Positions 37,191-51,500 of a DNA stretch of 64,000 bases are shown piece after piece. The notes under the pieces were generated by a model, which did not search any database, was not told where the DNA came from, and saw nothing but the letters and a program-made list of their open reading frames with translations. The position numbers were made by a program, and so were the translations under genes. How positions within the stretch are numbered: the stretch's first letter is position 1; each line of letters starts with the position of its first letter. Origin of the DNA: Cyprinodon diabolis (taxonomy: Eukaryota; Chordata; Actinopteri; Cyprinodontiformes; Cyprinodontidae); contig JARPUW010000285.1 in assembly GCA_030533445.1 (NCBI GenBank), positions 62,001 to 126,000 of the forward strand, in the 5' to 3' direction.

Positions 37191-39845
37191 TTCAAAACAG
37201 AAGTTGAGGCCAAAACGCTCATTTCACAGTGTGATAATGCCATTTTGGCCTCTGGAGTTGTAACAGACAAACCATTAATGATACAGCCATGATCTTTTCT
37301 GGCAATCATCTAGAGCTTAACACTAACAATATAAAGTAGATTTGAGCAGATGTTTTTGGTTCCAAGCTTCAAATCAGAAGTTGAGGCCAAAACGCTCTTT
37401 TCACAGTGAGAAAATGCCATTTTGGCCTCTGGAGTTGTAACAGACAAGCCATTAATGATACAGCCATGATCTTTTCTGGCAATCATCTAGAGCTGAAAAC
37501 TAACAATATAAAGTATATTTGAGCAGATGTTTTTGGTTCCAAGCTTCAAATCAGAAGTTGAGGCCAAAACGCTCTTTTCACAGTGAGAAAATGCCATTTT
37601 GGCCTCTGGAGTTGTAACAGACAAGCCATTAATGATACAGCCATGATCTTTTCTGGCAATCATCTAGAGCTGAAAACTAACAATATAAAGTAGATTTGAG
37701 CAGATGTTTTTGGTTCCAAGCTTCAAAACAGAAGTTGAGGCCAAAACGCTCATTTCACAGTGTGATAATGCCATTTTGGCCTCTGGAGTTGTAACAGACA
37801 AACCATTAATGATACAGCCATGATCTTTTCTGGCAATCATCTAGAGCTGAACACTAACAATATAAAGTAGATTTGAGCAGATGTTTTTGGTTCCAAGCTT
37901 CAAATCAGAAGTTGAGGCCAAAACGCTCTTTTCACAGTGAGAAAAAGCCATTTTGGCCTCTGGAGTTGTAACAGACAAACCATTAATGATACAGCCATGA
38001 TCTTTTCTGGCAATCATCTAGAGCTGAAAACAAACAATATAAAGTAGATTTGAGCAGATGTTTTTGGTTCCAAGCTTCAAATCAGAAGTTGAGGCCAAAA
38101 CGCTCTTTTTACACTGAGATAATGCCATTTTGGCCTCTGGAGTTGTAACAGACAAACCATTAATGATACAGCCATGATCTTTTCTGGCAATCATCTAGAG
38201 CTGAAAACTAACAATATAAAGTAGATTTGAGCAGATGTTTTTGGTTCCAAGCTTCAAATCAGAAGTTGAGGCCAAAACGCTCTTTTCACAGTGAGAAAAT
38301 GCCATTTTGGCCTCTGGAGTTGTAACAGACAAACCATTAATGATACAGCCATGATCTTTTCTGGCAATCATCTAGAGCTGAACACTAACAATATAAAGTA
38401 GATTTGAGCAGATGTTTTTGGTTCCAAGCTTCAAATCAGAAGTTGAGGCCAAAACGCTCTTTTCACAGTGAGAAAAAGCCATTTTGGCCTCTGGAGTTGT
38501 AACAGACAAACCATTAATGATACAGCCATGATCTTTTCTGGCAATCATCTAGAGCTGAAAACTAACAATATAAAGCAGATTTGAGCAGATGTTTTTGGTT
38601 CCAAGCTTCAAATCAGAAGTTGAGGCCAAAACGCTCTTTTTACACTGAGATAATGCCATTTTGGCCTCTGGAGTTGTAACAGACAAACCATTAATGATAC
38701 AGCCATGATCTTTTCTGGCAATCATCTAGAGCTGAAAACTAACAATATAAAGTAGATTTGAGCAGATGTTTTTGGTTCCAAGCTTCAAATCAGAAGTTGA
38801 GGCCAAAACGCTCTTTTCACAGTGAGAAAATGCCATTTTGGCCTCTGGAGTTGTAACAGACAAACCATTAATGATACAGCCATGATCTTTTCTGGCAATC
38901 ATCTAGAGCTGAAAACTAACAATATAAAGTAGATTTGAGCAGATGTTTTTGGTTCCAAGCTTCAAATCAGAAGTTGAGGCCAAAACGCTCTTTTCACAGT
39001 GAGAAAAAGCCATTTTGGCCTCTGGAGTTGTAACAGACAAACCATTAATGATACAGCCATGATCTTTTCTGGCAATCATCTAGAGCTGAAAACTAACAAT
39101 ATAAAGCAGATTTGAGCAGATGTTTTTGGTTCCAAGCTTCAAATCAGAAGTTGAGGCCAAAACGCTCTTTTTACACTGAGATAATGCCATTTTGGCCTCT
39201 GGAGTTGTAACAGACAAACCATTAATGATACAGCCATGATCTTTTCTGGCAATCATCTAGAGCTGAAAACTAACAATATAAAGTAGATTTGAGCAGATGT
39301 TTTTGGTTCCAAGCTTCAAATCAGAAGTTGAGGCCAAAACGCTCATTTCACAGTGAGAAAATGCCATTTTGGCCTCTGGAGTTGTAACAGACAAACCATT
39401 AATGATACAGCCATGATCTTTTCTGGCAATCATCTAGAGCTGAAAACTAACAATATAAAGTAGATTTGAGCAGATGTTTTTGGTTCCAAGCTTCAAATCA
39501 GAAGTTGAGGCCAAAACGCTCTTTTCACAGTGAGAAAAAGCCATTTTGGCCTCTGGAGTTGTAACAGACAAACCATTAATGATACAGCCATGATCTTTTC
39601 TGGCAATCATCTAGAGCTGAAAACTAACAATATAAAGCAGATTTGAGCAGATGTTTTTGGTTCCAAGCTTCAAATCAGAAGTTGAGGCCAAAACGCTCTT
39701 TTTACACTGAGATAATGCCATTTTGGCCTCTGGAGTTGTAACAGACAAACCATTAATGATACAGCCATGATCTTTTCTGGCAATCATCTAGAGCTGAAAA
39801 CTAACAATATAAAGTAGATTTGAGCAGATGTTTTTGGTTCCAAGC
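37191..39845 (+). repeat. Right-domain higher-order unit 4, 15 monomers (2,655 bp), the cleanest trimer plan
   Basis: Order: d e e' | d' h c | f' b c | f b c | a' b c. The unit divides exactly into five trimers of 531 bp, four of which end in a c monomer. It is the clearest example of the nested plan from which the other right-domain units can be derived by gaining or losing whole monomers or trimers. Confidence 0.87.
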
Positions 39846-40730
39846 TTCAAAACAGAAGTTGAGGCCAAAACGCTCATTTCACAGTGTGATAATGCCATTT
39901 TGGCCTCTGGAGTTGTAACAGACAAACCATTAATGATACAGCCATGATCTTTTCTGGCAATCATCTAGAGCTTAACACTAACAATATAAAGTAGATTTGA
40001 GCAGATGTTTTTGGTTCCAAGCTTCAAATCAGAAGTTGAGGCCAAAACGCTCTTTTCACAGTGAGAAAATGCCATTTTGGCCTCTGGAGTTGTAACAGAC
40101 AAGCCATTAATGATACAGCCATGATCTTTTCTGGCAATCATCTAGAGCTGAAAACTAACAATATAAAGTATATTTGAGCAGATGTTTTTGGTTCCAAGCT
40201 TCAAATCAGAAGTTGAGGCCAAAACGCTCTTTTCACAGTGAGAAAATGCCATTTTGGCCTCTGGAGTTGTAACAGACAAGCCATTAATGATACAGCCATG
40301 ATCTTTTCTGGCAATCATCTAGAGCTGAAAACTAACAATATAAAGTAGATTTGAGCAGATGTTTTTGGTTCCAAGCTTCAAAACAGAAGTTGAGGCCAAA
40401 ACGCTCATTTCACAGTGTGATAATGCCATTTTGGCCTCTGGAGTTGTAACAGACAAACCATTAATGATACAGCCATGATCTTTTCTGGCAATCATCTAGA
40501 GCTGAACACTAACAATATAAAGTAGATTTGAGCAGATGTTTTTGGTTCCAAGCTTCAAATCAGAAGTTGAGGCCAAAACGCTCTTTTCACAGTGAGAAAA
40601 AGCCATTTTGGCCTCTGGAGTTGTAACAGACAAACCATTAATGATACAGCCATGATCTTTTCTGGCAATCATCTAGAGCTGAAAACAAACAATATAAAGT
40701 AGATTTGAGCAGATGTTTTTGGTTCCAAGC

Positions 40731-40907
40731 TTCAAATCAGAAGTTGAGGCCAAAACGCTCTTTTTACACTGAGATAATGCCATTTTGGCCTCTGGAGTTG
40801 TAACAGACAAACCATTAATGATACAGCCATGATCTTTTCTGGCAATCATCTAGAGCTGAACACTAACAATATAAAGTAGATTTGAGCAGATGTTTTTGGT
40901 TCCAAGC
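40731..40907 (+). repeat. Chimeric monomer c/f'
   Basis: The left half is type c (p35 T, p39 C, p45 T); the right half has the f' marker p131 C with p128 G. In related units c is followed by a separate f', so this looks like a crossover inside the pair that deleted exactly one 177-bp monomer. Confidence 0.8.
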
Positions 40908-42677
40908 TTCAAATCAGAAGTTGAGGCCAAAACGCTCTTTTCACAGTGAGAAAAAGCCATTTTGGCCTCTGGAGTTGTAACAGACAAACCATTAATGATA
41001 CAGCCATGATCTTTTCTGGCAATCATCTAGAGCTGAAAACTAACAATATAAAGCAGATTTGAGCAGATGTTTTTGGTTCCAAGCTTCAAATCAGAAGTTG
41101 AGGCCAAAACGCTCTTTTTACACTGAGATAATGCCATTTTGGCCTCTGGAGTTGTAACAGACAAACCATTAATGATACAGCCATGATCTTTTCTGGCAAT
41201 CATCTAGAGCTTAACACTAACAATATAAAGTAGATTTGAGCAGATGTTTTTGGTTCCAAGCTTCAAATCAGAAGTTGAGGCCAAAACGCTCTTTTCACAG
41301 TGAGAAAATGCCATTTTGGCCTCTGGAGTTGTAACAGACAAGCCATTAATGATACAGCCATGATCTTTTCTGGCAATCATCTAGAGCTGAAAACTAACAA
41401 TATAAAGTATATTTGAGCAGATGTTTTTGGTTCCAAGCTTCAAATCAGAAGTTGAGGCCAAAACGCTCTTTTCACAGTGAGAAAAAGCCATTTTGGCCTC
41501 TGGAGTTGTAACAGACAAGCCATTAATGATACAGCCATGATCTTTTCTGGCAATCATCTAGAGCTGAAAACTAACAATATAAAGTAGATTTGAGCAGATG
41601 TTTTTGGTTCCAAGCTTCAAAACAGAAGTTGAGGCCAAAACGCTCATTTCACAGTGTGATAATGCCATTTTGGCCTCTGGAGTTGTAACAGACAAACCAT
41701 TAATGATACAGCCATGATCTTTTCTGGCAATCATCTAGAGCTGAACACTAACAATATAAAGTAGATTTGAGCAGATGTTTTTGGTTCCAAGCTTCAAATC
41801 AGAAGTTGAGGCCAAAACGCTCTTTTCACAGTGAGAAAAAGCCATTTTGGCCTCTGGAGTTGTAACAGACAAACCATTAATGATACAGCCATGATCTTTT
41901 CTGGCAATCATCTAGAGCTGAAAACTAACAATATAAAGCAGATTTGAGCAGATGTTTTTGGTTCCAAGCTTCAAATCAGAAGTTGAGGCCAAAACGCTCT
42001 TTTCACAGTGAGAAAAAGCCATTTTGGCCTCTGGAGTTGTAACAGACAAACCATTAATGATACAGCCATGATCTTTTCTGGCAATCATCTAGAGCTGAAA
42101 ACTAACAATATAAAGCAGATTTGAGCAGATGTTTTTGGTTCCAAGCTTCAAATCAGAAGTTGAGGCCAAAACGCTCTTTTTACACTGAGATAATGCCATT
42201 TTGGCCTCTGGAGTTGTAACAGACAAACCATTAATGATACAGCCATGATCTTTTCTGGCAATCATCTAGAGCTTAACACTAACAATATAAAGTAGATTTG
42301 AGCAGATGTTTTTGGTTCCAAGCTTCAAATCAGAAGTTGAGGCCAAAACGCTCTTTTCACAGTGAGAAAATGCCATTTTGGCCTCTGGAGTTGTAACAGA
42401 CAAGCCATTAATGATACAGCCATGATCTTTTCTGGCAATCATCTAGAGCTGAAAACTAACAATATAAAGTATATTTGAGCAGATGTTTTTGGTTCCAAGC
42501 TTCAAATCAGAAGTTGAGGCCAAAACGCTCTTTTCACAGTGAGAAAAAGCCATTTTGGCCTCTGGAGTTGTAACAGACAAGCCATTAATGATACAGCCAT
42601 GATCTTTTCTGGCAATCATCTAGAGCTGAAAACTAACAATATAAAGTAGATTTGAGCAGATGTTTTTGGTTCCAAGC

Positions 42678-42854
42678 TTCAAAACAGAAGTTGAGGCCAA
42701 AACGCTCATTTCACAGTGTGATAATGCCATTTTGGCCTCTGGAGTTGTAACAGACAAACCATTAATGATACAGCCATGATCTTTTCTGGCAATCATCTAG
42801 AGCTGAAAACTAACAATATAAAGCAGATTTGAGCAGATGTTTTTGGTTCCAAGC
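42678..42854 (+). repeat. Chimeric monomer d/b
   Basis: The left half is type d (p7 A, p42 T, p45 T); the right half has the b marker p147 C with p128 G and p131 A. It is followed by a c monomer, as b normally is, so the exchange joined the end of an e-e'-d series to a b-c series. Confidence 0.8.
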
Positions 42855-43739
42855 TTCAAATCAGAAGTTGAGGCCAAAACGCTCTTTTTACACTGAGATA
42901 ATGCCATTTTGGCCTCTGGAGTTGTAACAGACAAACCATTAATGATACAGCCATGATCTTTTCTGGCAATCATCTAGAGCTGAAAACTAACAATATAAAG
43001 TAGATTTGAGCAGATGTTTTTGGTTCCAAGCTTCAAATCAGAAGTTGAGGCCAAAACGCTCATTTCACAGTGAGAAAATGCCATTTTGGCCTCTGGAGTT
43101 GTAACAGACAAACCATTAATGATACAGCCATGATCTTTTCTGGCAATCATCTAGAGCTGAAAACTAACAATATAAAGTAGATTTGAGCAGATGTTTTTGG
43201 TTCCAAGCTTCAAATCAGAAGTTGAGGCCAAAACGCTCTTTTCACAGTGAGAAAAAGCCATTTTGGCCTCTGGAGTTGTAACAGACAAACCATTAATGAT
43301 ACAGCCATGATCTTTTCTGGCAATCATCTAGAGCTGAAAACTAACAATATAAAGTAGATTTGAGCAGATGTTTTTGGTTCCAAGCTTCAAATCAGAAGTT
43401 GAGGCCAAAACGCTCATTTCACAGTGAGAAAATGCCATTTTGGCCTCTGGAGTTGTAACAGACAAACCATTAATGATACAGCCATGATCTTTTCTGACAA
43501 TCATCTAGAGCTGAAAACTAACAATATAAAGTAGATTTGAGCAGATGTTTTTGGTTCCAAGCTTCAAATCAGAAGTTGAGGCCAAAACGCTCTTTTCACA
43601 GTGAGAAAAAGCCATTTTGGCCTCTGGAGTTGTAACAGACAAACCATTAATGATACAGCCATGATCTTTTCTGGCAATCATCTAGAGCTGAAAACTAACA
43701 ATATAAAGCAGATTTGAGCAGATGTTTTTGGTTCCAAGC

Positions 43740-43916
43740 TTCAAATCAGAAGTTGAGGCCAAAACGCTCTTTTTACACTGAGATAATGCCATTTTGGCCT
43801 CTGGAGTTGTAACAGACAAACCATTAATGATACAGCCATGATCTTTTCTGGCAATCATCTAGAGCTGAACACTAACAATATAAAGTAGATTTGAGCAGAT
43901 GTTTTTGGTTCCAAGC
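43740..43916 (+). repeat. Second chimeric monomer c/f'
   Basis: Same structure as the monomer at 40731 (p35 T, p39 C and p45 T, then p131 C), but set between b monomers of an a'-b'-a-b series. It may be an independent exchange or a copy of the first; flanking order favours a separate placement. Confidence 0.75.
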
Positions 43917-46040
43917 TTCAAATCAGAAGTTGAGGCCAAAACGCTCTTTTCACAGTGAGAAAAAGCCATTTTGGCCTCTGGAGTTGTAACAGACAAACCA
44001 TTAATGATACAGCCATGATCTTTTCTGGCAATCATCTAGAGCTGAAAACTAACAATATAAAGCAGATTTGAGCAGATGTTTTTGGTTCCAAGCTTCAAAT
44101 CAGAAGTTGAGGCCAAAACGCTCTTTTTACACTGAGATAATGCCATTTTGGCCTCTGGAGTTGTAACAGACAAACCATTAATGATACAGCCATGATCTTT
44201 TCTGGCAATCATCTAGAGCTGAAAACTAACAATATAAAGTAGATTTGAGCAGATGTTTTTGGTTCCAAGCTTCAAATCAGAAGTTGAGGCCAAAACGCTC
44301 ATTTCACAGTGAGAAAATGCCATTTTGGCCTCTGGAGTTGTAACAGACAAACCATTAATGATACAGCCATGATCTTTTCTGGCAATCATCTAGAGCTGAA
44401 AACTAACAATATAAAGTAGATTTGAGCAGATGTTTTTGGTTCCAAGCTTCAAATCAGAAGTTGAGGCCAAAACGCTCTTTTCACAGTGAGAAAAAGCCAT
44501 TTTGGCCTCTGGAGTTGTAACAGACAAACCATTAATGATACAGCCATGATCTTTTCTGGCAATCATCTAGAGCTGAAAACTAACAATATAAAGTAGATTT
44601 GAGCAGATGTTTTTGGTTCCAAGCTTCAAATCAGAAGTTGAGGCCAAAACGCTCATTTCACAGTGAGAAAATGCCATTTTGGCCTCTGGAGTTGTAACAG
44701 ACAAACCATTAATGATACAGCCATGATCTTTTCTGACAATCATCTAGAGCTGAAAACTAACAATATAAAGTAGATTTGAGCAGATGTTTTTGGTTCCAAG
44801 CTTCAAATCAGAAGTTGAGGCCAAAACGCTCTTTTCACAGTGAGAAAAAGCCATTTTGGCCTCTGGAGTTGTAACAGACAAACCATTAATGATACAGCCA
44901 TGATCTTTTCTGGCAATCATCTAGAGCTGAAAACTAACAATATAAAGCAGATTTGAGCAGATGTTTTTGGTTCCAAGCTTCAAATCAGAAGTTGAGGCCA
45001 AAACGCTCTTTTTACACTGAGATAATGCCATTTTGGCCTCTGGAGTTGTAACAGACAAACCATTAATGATACAGCCATGATCTTTTCTGGCAATCATCTA
45101 GAGCTTAACACTAACAATATAAAGTAGATTTGAGCAGATGTTTTTGGTTCCAAGCTTCAAATCAGAAGTTGAGGCCAAAACGCTCATTTAACAGTGAGAT
45201 AATGCCATTTTGGCCTCTGGAGTTGTAACAGAAAAACCATTAATGATACAGCCATGATCTTTTCTGGCAATCATCTAGAGCTGAAAACTAACAATATAAA
45301 GTAGATTTGAGCAGATGTTTTTGGTTCCAAGCTTCAAATCAGAAGTTGAGGCCAAAACGCTCTTTTCACAGTGAGAAAATGCCATTTTGGCCTCTGGAGT
45401 TGTAACAGACAAACCATTAATGATACAGCCATGATCTTTTCTGGCAATCATCTAGAGCTGAAAACTAACAATATAAAGTAGATTTGAGCAGATGTTTTTG
45501 GTTCCAAGCTTCAAATCAGAAGTTGAGGCCAAAACGCTCATTTCACAGTGAGAAAATGCCATTTTGGCCTCTGGAGTTGTAACAGACAAACCATTAATGA
45601 TACAGCCATGATCTTTTCTGACAATCATCTAGAGCTGAAAACTAACAATATAAAGTAGATTTGAGCAGATGTTTTTGGTTCCAAGCTTCAAATCAGAAGT
45701 TGAGGCCAAAACGCTCTTTTCACAGTGAGAAAAAGCCATTTTGGCCTCTGGAGTTGTAACAGACAAACCATTAATGATACAGCCATGATCTTTTCTGGCA
45801 ATCATCTAGAGCTGAAAACTAACAATATAAAGCAGATTTGAGCAGATGTTTTTGGTTCCAAGCTTCAAATCAGAAGTTGAGGCCAAAACGCTCTTTTTAC
45901 ACTGAGATAATGCCATTTTGGCCTCTGGAGTTGTAACAGACAAACCATTAATGATACAGCCATGATCTTTTCTGGCAATCATCTAGAGCTGAAAACTAAC
46001 AATATAAAGTAGATTTGAGCAGATGTTTTTGGTTCCAAGC

Positions 46041-48518
46041 TTCAAAACAGAAGTTGAGGCCAAAACGCTCATTTCACAGTGTGATAATGCCATTTTGGCC
46101 TCTGGAGTTGTAACAGACAAACCATTAATGATACAGCCATGATCTTTTCTGGCAATCATCTAGAGCTTAACACTAACAATATAAAGTAGATTTGAGCAGA
46201 TGTTTTTGGTTCCAAGCTTCAAATCAGAAGTTGAGGCCAAAACGCTCTTTTCACAGTGAGAAAATGCCATTTTGGCCTCTGGAGTTGTAACAGACAAGCC
46301 ATTAATGATACAGCCATGATCTTTTCTGGCAATCATCTAGAGCTGAAAACTAACAATATAAAGTAGATTTGAGCAGATGTTTTTGGTTCCAAGCTTCAAA
46401 ACAGAAGTTGAGGCCAAAACGCTCATTTCACAGTGTGATAATGCCATTTTGGCCTCTGGAGTTGTAACAGACAAACCATTAATGATACAGCCATGATCTT
46501 TTCTGGCAATCATCTAGAGCTGAACACTAACAATATAAAGTAGATTTGAGCAGATGTTTTTGGTTCCAAGCTTCAAATCAGAAGTTGAGGCCAAAACGCT
46601 CTTTTCACAGTGAGAAAAAGCCATTTTGGCCTCTGGAGTTGTAACAGACAAACCATTAATGATACAGCCATGATCTTTTCTGGCAATCATCTAGAGCTGA
46701 AAACAAACAATATAAAGTAGATTTGAGCAGATGTTTTTGGTTCCAAGCTTCAAATCAGAAGTTGAGGCCAAAACGCTCTTTTTACACTGAGATAATGCCA
46801 TTTTGGCCTCTGGAGTTGTAACAGACAAACCATTAATGATACAGCCATGATCTTTTCTGGCAATCATCTAGAGCTGAAAACTAACAATATAAAGTAGATT
46901 TGAGCAGATGTTTTTGGTTCCAAGCTTCAAATCAGAAGTTGAGGCCAAAACGCTCTTTTCACAGTGAGAAAATGCCATTTTGGCCTCTGGAGTTGTAACA
47001 GACAAACCATTAATGATACAGCCATGATCTTTTCTGGCAATCATCTAGAGCTGAACACTAACAATATAAAGTAGATTTGAGCAGATGTTTTTGGTTCCAA
47101 GCTTCAAATCAGAAGTTGAGGCCAAAACGCTCTTTTCACAGTGAGAAAAAGCCATTTTGGCCTCTGGAGTTGTAACAGACAAACCATTAATGATACAGCC
47201 ATGATCTTTTCTGGCAATCATCTAGAGCTGAAAACTAACAATATAAAGCAGATTTGAGCAGATGTTTTTGGTTCCAAGCTTCAAATCAGAAGTTGAGGCC
47301 AAAACGCTCTTTTTACACTGAGATAATGCCATTTTGGCCTCTGGAGTTGTAACAGACAAACCATTAATGATACAGCCATGATCTTTTCTGGCAATCATCT
47401 AGAGCTGAAAACTAACAATATAAAGTAGATTTGAGCAGATGTTTTTGGTTCCAAGCTTCAAATCAGAAGTTGAGGCCAAAACGCTCTTTTCACAGTGAGA
47501 AAATGCCATTTTGGCCTCTGGAGTTGTAACAGACAAACCATTAATGATACAGCCATGATCTTTTCTGGCAATCATCTAGAGCTGAACACTAACAATATAA
47601 AGTAGATTTGAGCAGATGTTTTTGGTTCCAAGCTTCAAATCAGAAGTTGAGGCCAAAACGCTCTTTTCACAGTGAGAAAAAGCCATTTTGGCCTCTGGAG
47701 TTGTAACAGACAAACCATTAATGATACAGCCATGATCTTTTCTGGCAATCATCTAGAGCTGAAAACTAACAATATAAAGCAGATTTGAGCAGATGTTTTT
47801 GGTTCCAAGCTTCAAATCAGAAGTTGAGGCCAAAACGCTCTTTTTACACTGAGATAATGCCATTTTGGCCTCTGGAGTTGTAACAGACAAACCATTAATG
47901 ATACAGCCATGATCTTTTCTGGCAATCATCTAGAGCTGAAAACTAACAATATAAAGTAGATTTGAGCAGATGTTTTTGGTTCCAAGCTTCAAATCAGAAG
48001 TTGAGGCCAAAACGCTCATTTCACAGTGAGAAAATGCCATTTTGGCCTCTGGAGTTGTAACAGACAAACCATTAATGATACAGCCATGATCTTTTCTGGC
48101 AATCATCTAGAGCTGAAAACTAACAATATAAAGTAGATTTGAGCAGATGTTTTTGGTTCCAAGCTTCAAATCAGAAGTTGAGGCCAAAACGCTCTTTTCA
48201 CAGTGAGAAAAAGCCATTTTGGCCTCTGGAGTTGTAACAGACAAACCATTAATGATACAGCCATGATCTTTTCTGGCAATCATCTAGAGCTGAAAACTAA
48301 CAATATAAAGCAGATTTGAGCAGATGTTTTTGGTTCCAAGCTTCAAATCAGAAGTTGAGGCCAAAACGCTCTTTTTACACTGAGATAATGCCATTTTGGC
48401 CTCTGGAGTTGTAACAGACAAACCATTAATGATACAGCCATGATCTTTTCTGGCAATCATCTAGAGCTGAAAACTAACAATATAAAGTAGATTTGAGCAG
48501 ATGTTTTTGGTTCCAAGC
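46041..48518 (+). repeat. Right-domain higher-order unit 6, 14 monomers (2,478 bp)
   Basis: Order: d e' | d' h c | f' b c | f' b c | a' b c. It matches the five-trimer plan of unit 4 except that the e monomer with p149 T is absent, leaving one e-like copy. A single-monomer loss between the near-identical e and e' explains it. Confidence 0.85.
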
Positions 48519-51500
48519 TTCAAAACAGAAGTTGAGGCCAAAACGCTCATTTCACAGTGTGATAATGCCATTTTGGCCTCTGGAGTTGTAACAGACAAAC
48601 CATTAATGATACAGCCATGATCTTTTCTGGCAATCATCTAGAGCTTAACACTAACAATATAAAGTAGATTTGAGCAGATGTTTTTGGTTCCAAGCTTCAA
48701 ATCAGAAGTTGAGGCCAAAACGCTCTTTTCACAGTGAGAAAATGCCATTTTGGCCTCTGGAGTTGTAACAGACAAGCCATTAATGATACAGCCATGATCT
48801 TTTCTGGCAATCATCTAGAGCTGAAAACTAACAATATAAAGTATATTTGAGCAGATGTTTTTGGTTCCAAGCTTCAAATCAGAAGTTGAGGCCAAAACGC
48901 TCTTTTCACAGTGAGAAAATGCCATTTTGGCCTCTGGAGTTGTAACAGACAAGCCATTAATGATACAGCCATGATCTTTTCTGGCAATCATCTAGAGCTG
49001 AAAACTAACAATATAAAGTAGATTTGAGCAGATGTTTTTGGTTCCAAGCTTCAAAACAGAAGTTGAGGCCAAAACGCTCATTTCACAGTGTGATAATGCC
49101 ATTTTGGCCTCTGGAGTTGTAACAGACAAACCATTAATGATACAGCCATGATCTTTTCTGGCAATCATCTAGAGCTGAACACTAACAATATAAAGTAGAT
49201 TTGAGCAGATGTTTTTGGTTCCAAGCTTCAAATCAGAAGTTGAGGCCAAAACGCTCTTTTCACAGTGAGAAAAAGCCATTTTGGCCTCTGGAGTTGTAAC
49301 AGACAAACCATTAATGATACAGCCATGATCTTTTCTGGCAATCATCTAGAGCTGAAAACAAACAATATAAAGTAGATTTGAGCAGATGTTTTTGGTTCCA
49401 AGCTTCAAATCAGAAGTTGAGGCCAAAACGCTCTTTTTACACTGAGATAATGCCATTTTGGCCTCTGGAGTTGTAACAGACAAACCATTAATGATACAGC
49501 CATGATCTTTTCTGGCAATCATCTAGAGCTGAAAACTAACAATATAAAGTAGATTTGAGCAGATGTTTTTGGTTCCAAGCTTCAAATCAGAAGTTGAGGC
49601 CAAAACGCTCTTTTCACAGTGAGAAAATGCCATTTTGGCCTCTGGAGTTGTAACAGACAAACCATTAATGATACAGCCATGATCTTTTCTGGCAATCATC
49701 TAGAGCTGAACACTAACAATATAAAGTAGATTTGAGCAGATGTTTTTGGTTCCAAGCTTCAAATCAGAAGTTGAGGCCAAAACGCTCTTTTCACAGTGAG
49801 AAAAAGCCATTTTGGCCTCTGGAGTTGTAACAGACAAACCATTAATGATACAGCCATGATCTTTTCTGGCAATCATCTAGAGCTGAAAACTAACAATATA
49901 AAGCAGATTTGAGCAGATGTTTTTGGTTCCAAGCTTCAAATCAGAAGTTGAGGCCAAAACGCTCTTTTTACACTGAGATAATGCCATTTTGGCCTCTGGA
50001 GTTGTAACAGACAAACCATTAATGATACAGCCATGATCTTTTCTGGCAATCATCTAGAGCTTAACACTAACAATATAAAGTAGATTTGAGCAGATGTTTT
50101 TGGTTCCAAGCTTCAAATCAGAAGTTGAGGCCAAAACGCTCTTTTCACAGTGAGAAAATGCCATTTTGGCCTCTGGAGTTGTAACAGACAAGCCATTAAT
50201 GATACAGCCATGATCTTTTCTGGCAATCATCTAGAGCTGAAAACTAACAATATAAAGTATATTTGAGCAGATGTTTTTGGTTCCAAGCTTCAAATCAGAA
50301 GTTGAGGCCAAAACGCTCTTTTCACAGTGAGAAAAAGCCATTTTGGCCTCTGGAGTTGTAACAGACAAGCCATTAATGATACAGCCATGATCTTTTCTGG
50401 CAATCATCTAGAGCTGAAAACTAACAATATAAAGTAGATTTGAGCAGATGTTTTTGGTTCCAAGCTTCAAAACAGAAGTTGAGGCCAAAACGCTCATTTC
50501 ACAGTGTGATAATGCCATTTTGGCCTCTGGAGTTGTAACAGACAAACCATTAATGATACAGCCATGATCTTTTCTGGCAATCATCTAGAGCTGAACACTA
50601 ACAATATAAAGTAGATTTGAGCAGATGTTTTTGGTTCCAAGCTTCAAATCAGAAGTTGAGGCCAAAACGCTCTTTTCACAGTGAGAAAAAGCCATTTTGG
50701 CCTCTGGAGTTGTAACAGACAAACCATTAATGATACAGCCATGATCTTTTCTGGCAATCATCTAGAGCTGAAAACTAACAATATAAAGCAGATTTGAGCA
50801 GATGTTTTTGGTTCCAAGCTTCAAATCAGAAGTTGAGGCCAAAACGCTCTTTTTACACTGAGATAATGCCATTTTGGCCTCTGGAGTTGTAACAGACAAA
50901 CCATTAATGATACAGCCATGATCTTTTCTGGCAATCATCTAGAGCTGAAAACTAACAATATAAAGTAGATTTGAGCAGATGTTTTTGGTTCCAAGCTTCA
51001 AATCAGAAGTTGAGGCCAAAACGCTCATTTCACAGTGAGAAAATGCCATTTTGGCCTCTGGAGTTGTAACAGACAAACCATTAATGATACAGCCATGATC
51101 TTTTCTGGCAATCATCTAGAGCTGAAAACTAACAATATAAAGTAGATTTGAGCAGATGTTTTTGGTTCCAAGCTTCAAATCAGAAGTTGAGGCCAAAACG
51201 CTCTTTTCACAGTGAGAAAAAGCCATTTTGGCCTCTGGAGTTGTAACAGACAAACCATTAATGATACAGCCATGATCTTTTCTGGCAATCATCTAGAGCT
51301 GAAAACTAACAATATAAAGTAGATTTGAGCAGATGTTTTTGGTTCCAAGCTTCAAATCAGAAGTTGAGGCCAAAACGCTCATTTCACAGTGAGAAAATGC
51401 CATTTTGGCCTCTGGAGTTGTAACAGACAAACCATTAATGATACAGCCATGATCTTTTCTGACAATCATCTAGAGCTGAAAACTAACAATATAAAGTAGA

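Larger units (their letters stand above)
39846..46040 (+). repeat. Right-domain composite unit 5, 35 monomers (6,195 bp)
   Basis: Order: d e e' d' h (c/f') b c' e (b/e') d' b b c' e (b/e') (d/b) c a' b' a b (c/f') b c a' b' a b c' g f a b c. It is the most rearranged part of the right domain. It contains a six-monomer reiteration (p149 T at 41407 and 42469, 1,062 bases apart) and three clear chimeric monomers. Toward its end it regains the left-domain series b c' g f a b c, with p78 A in g near 45233. No sequence other than satellite is present. Confidence 0.8.
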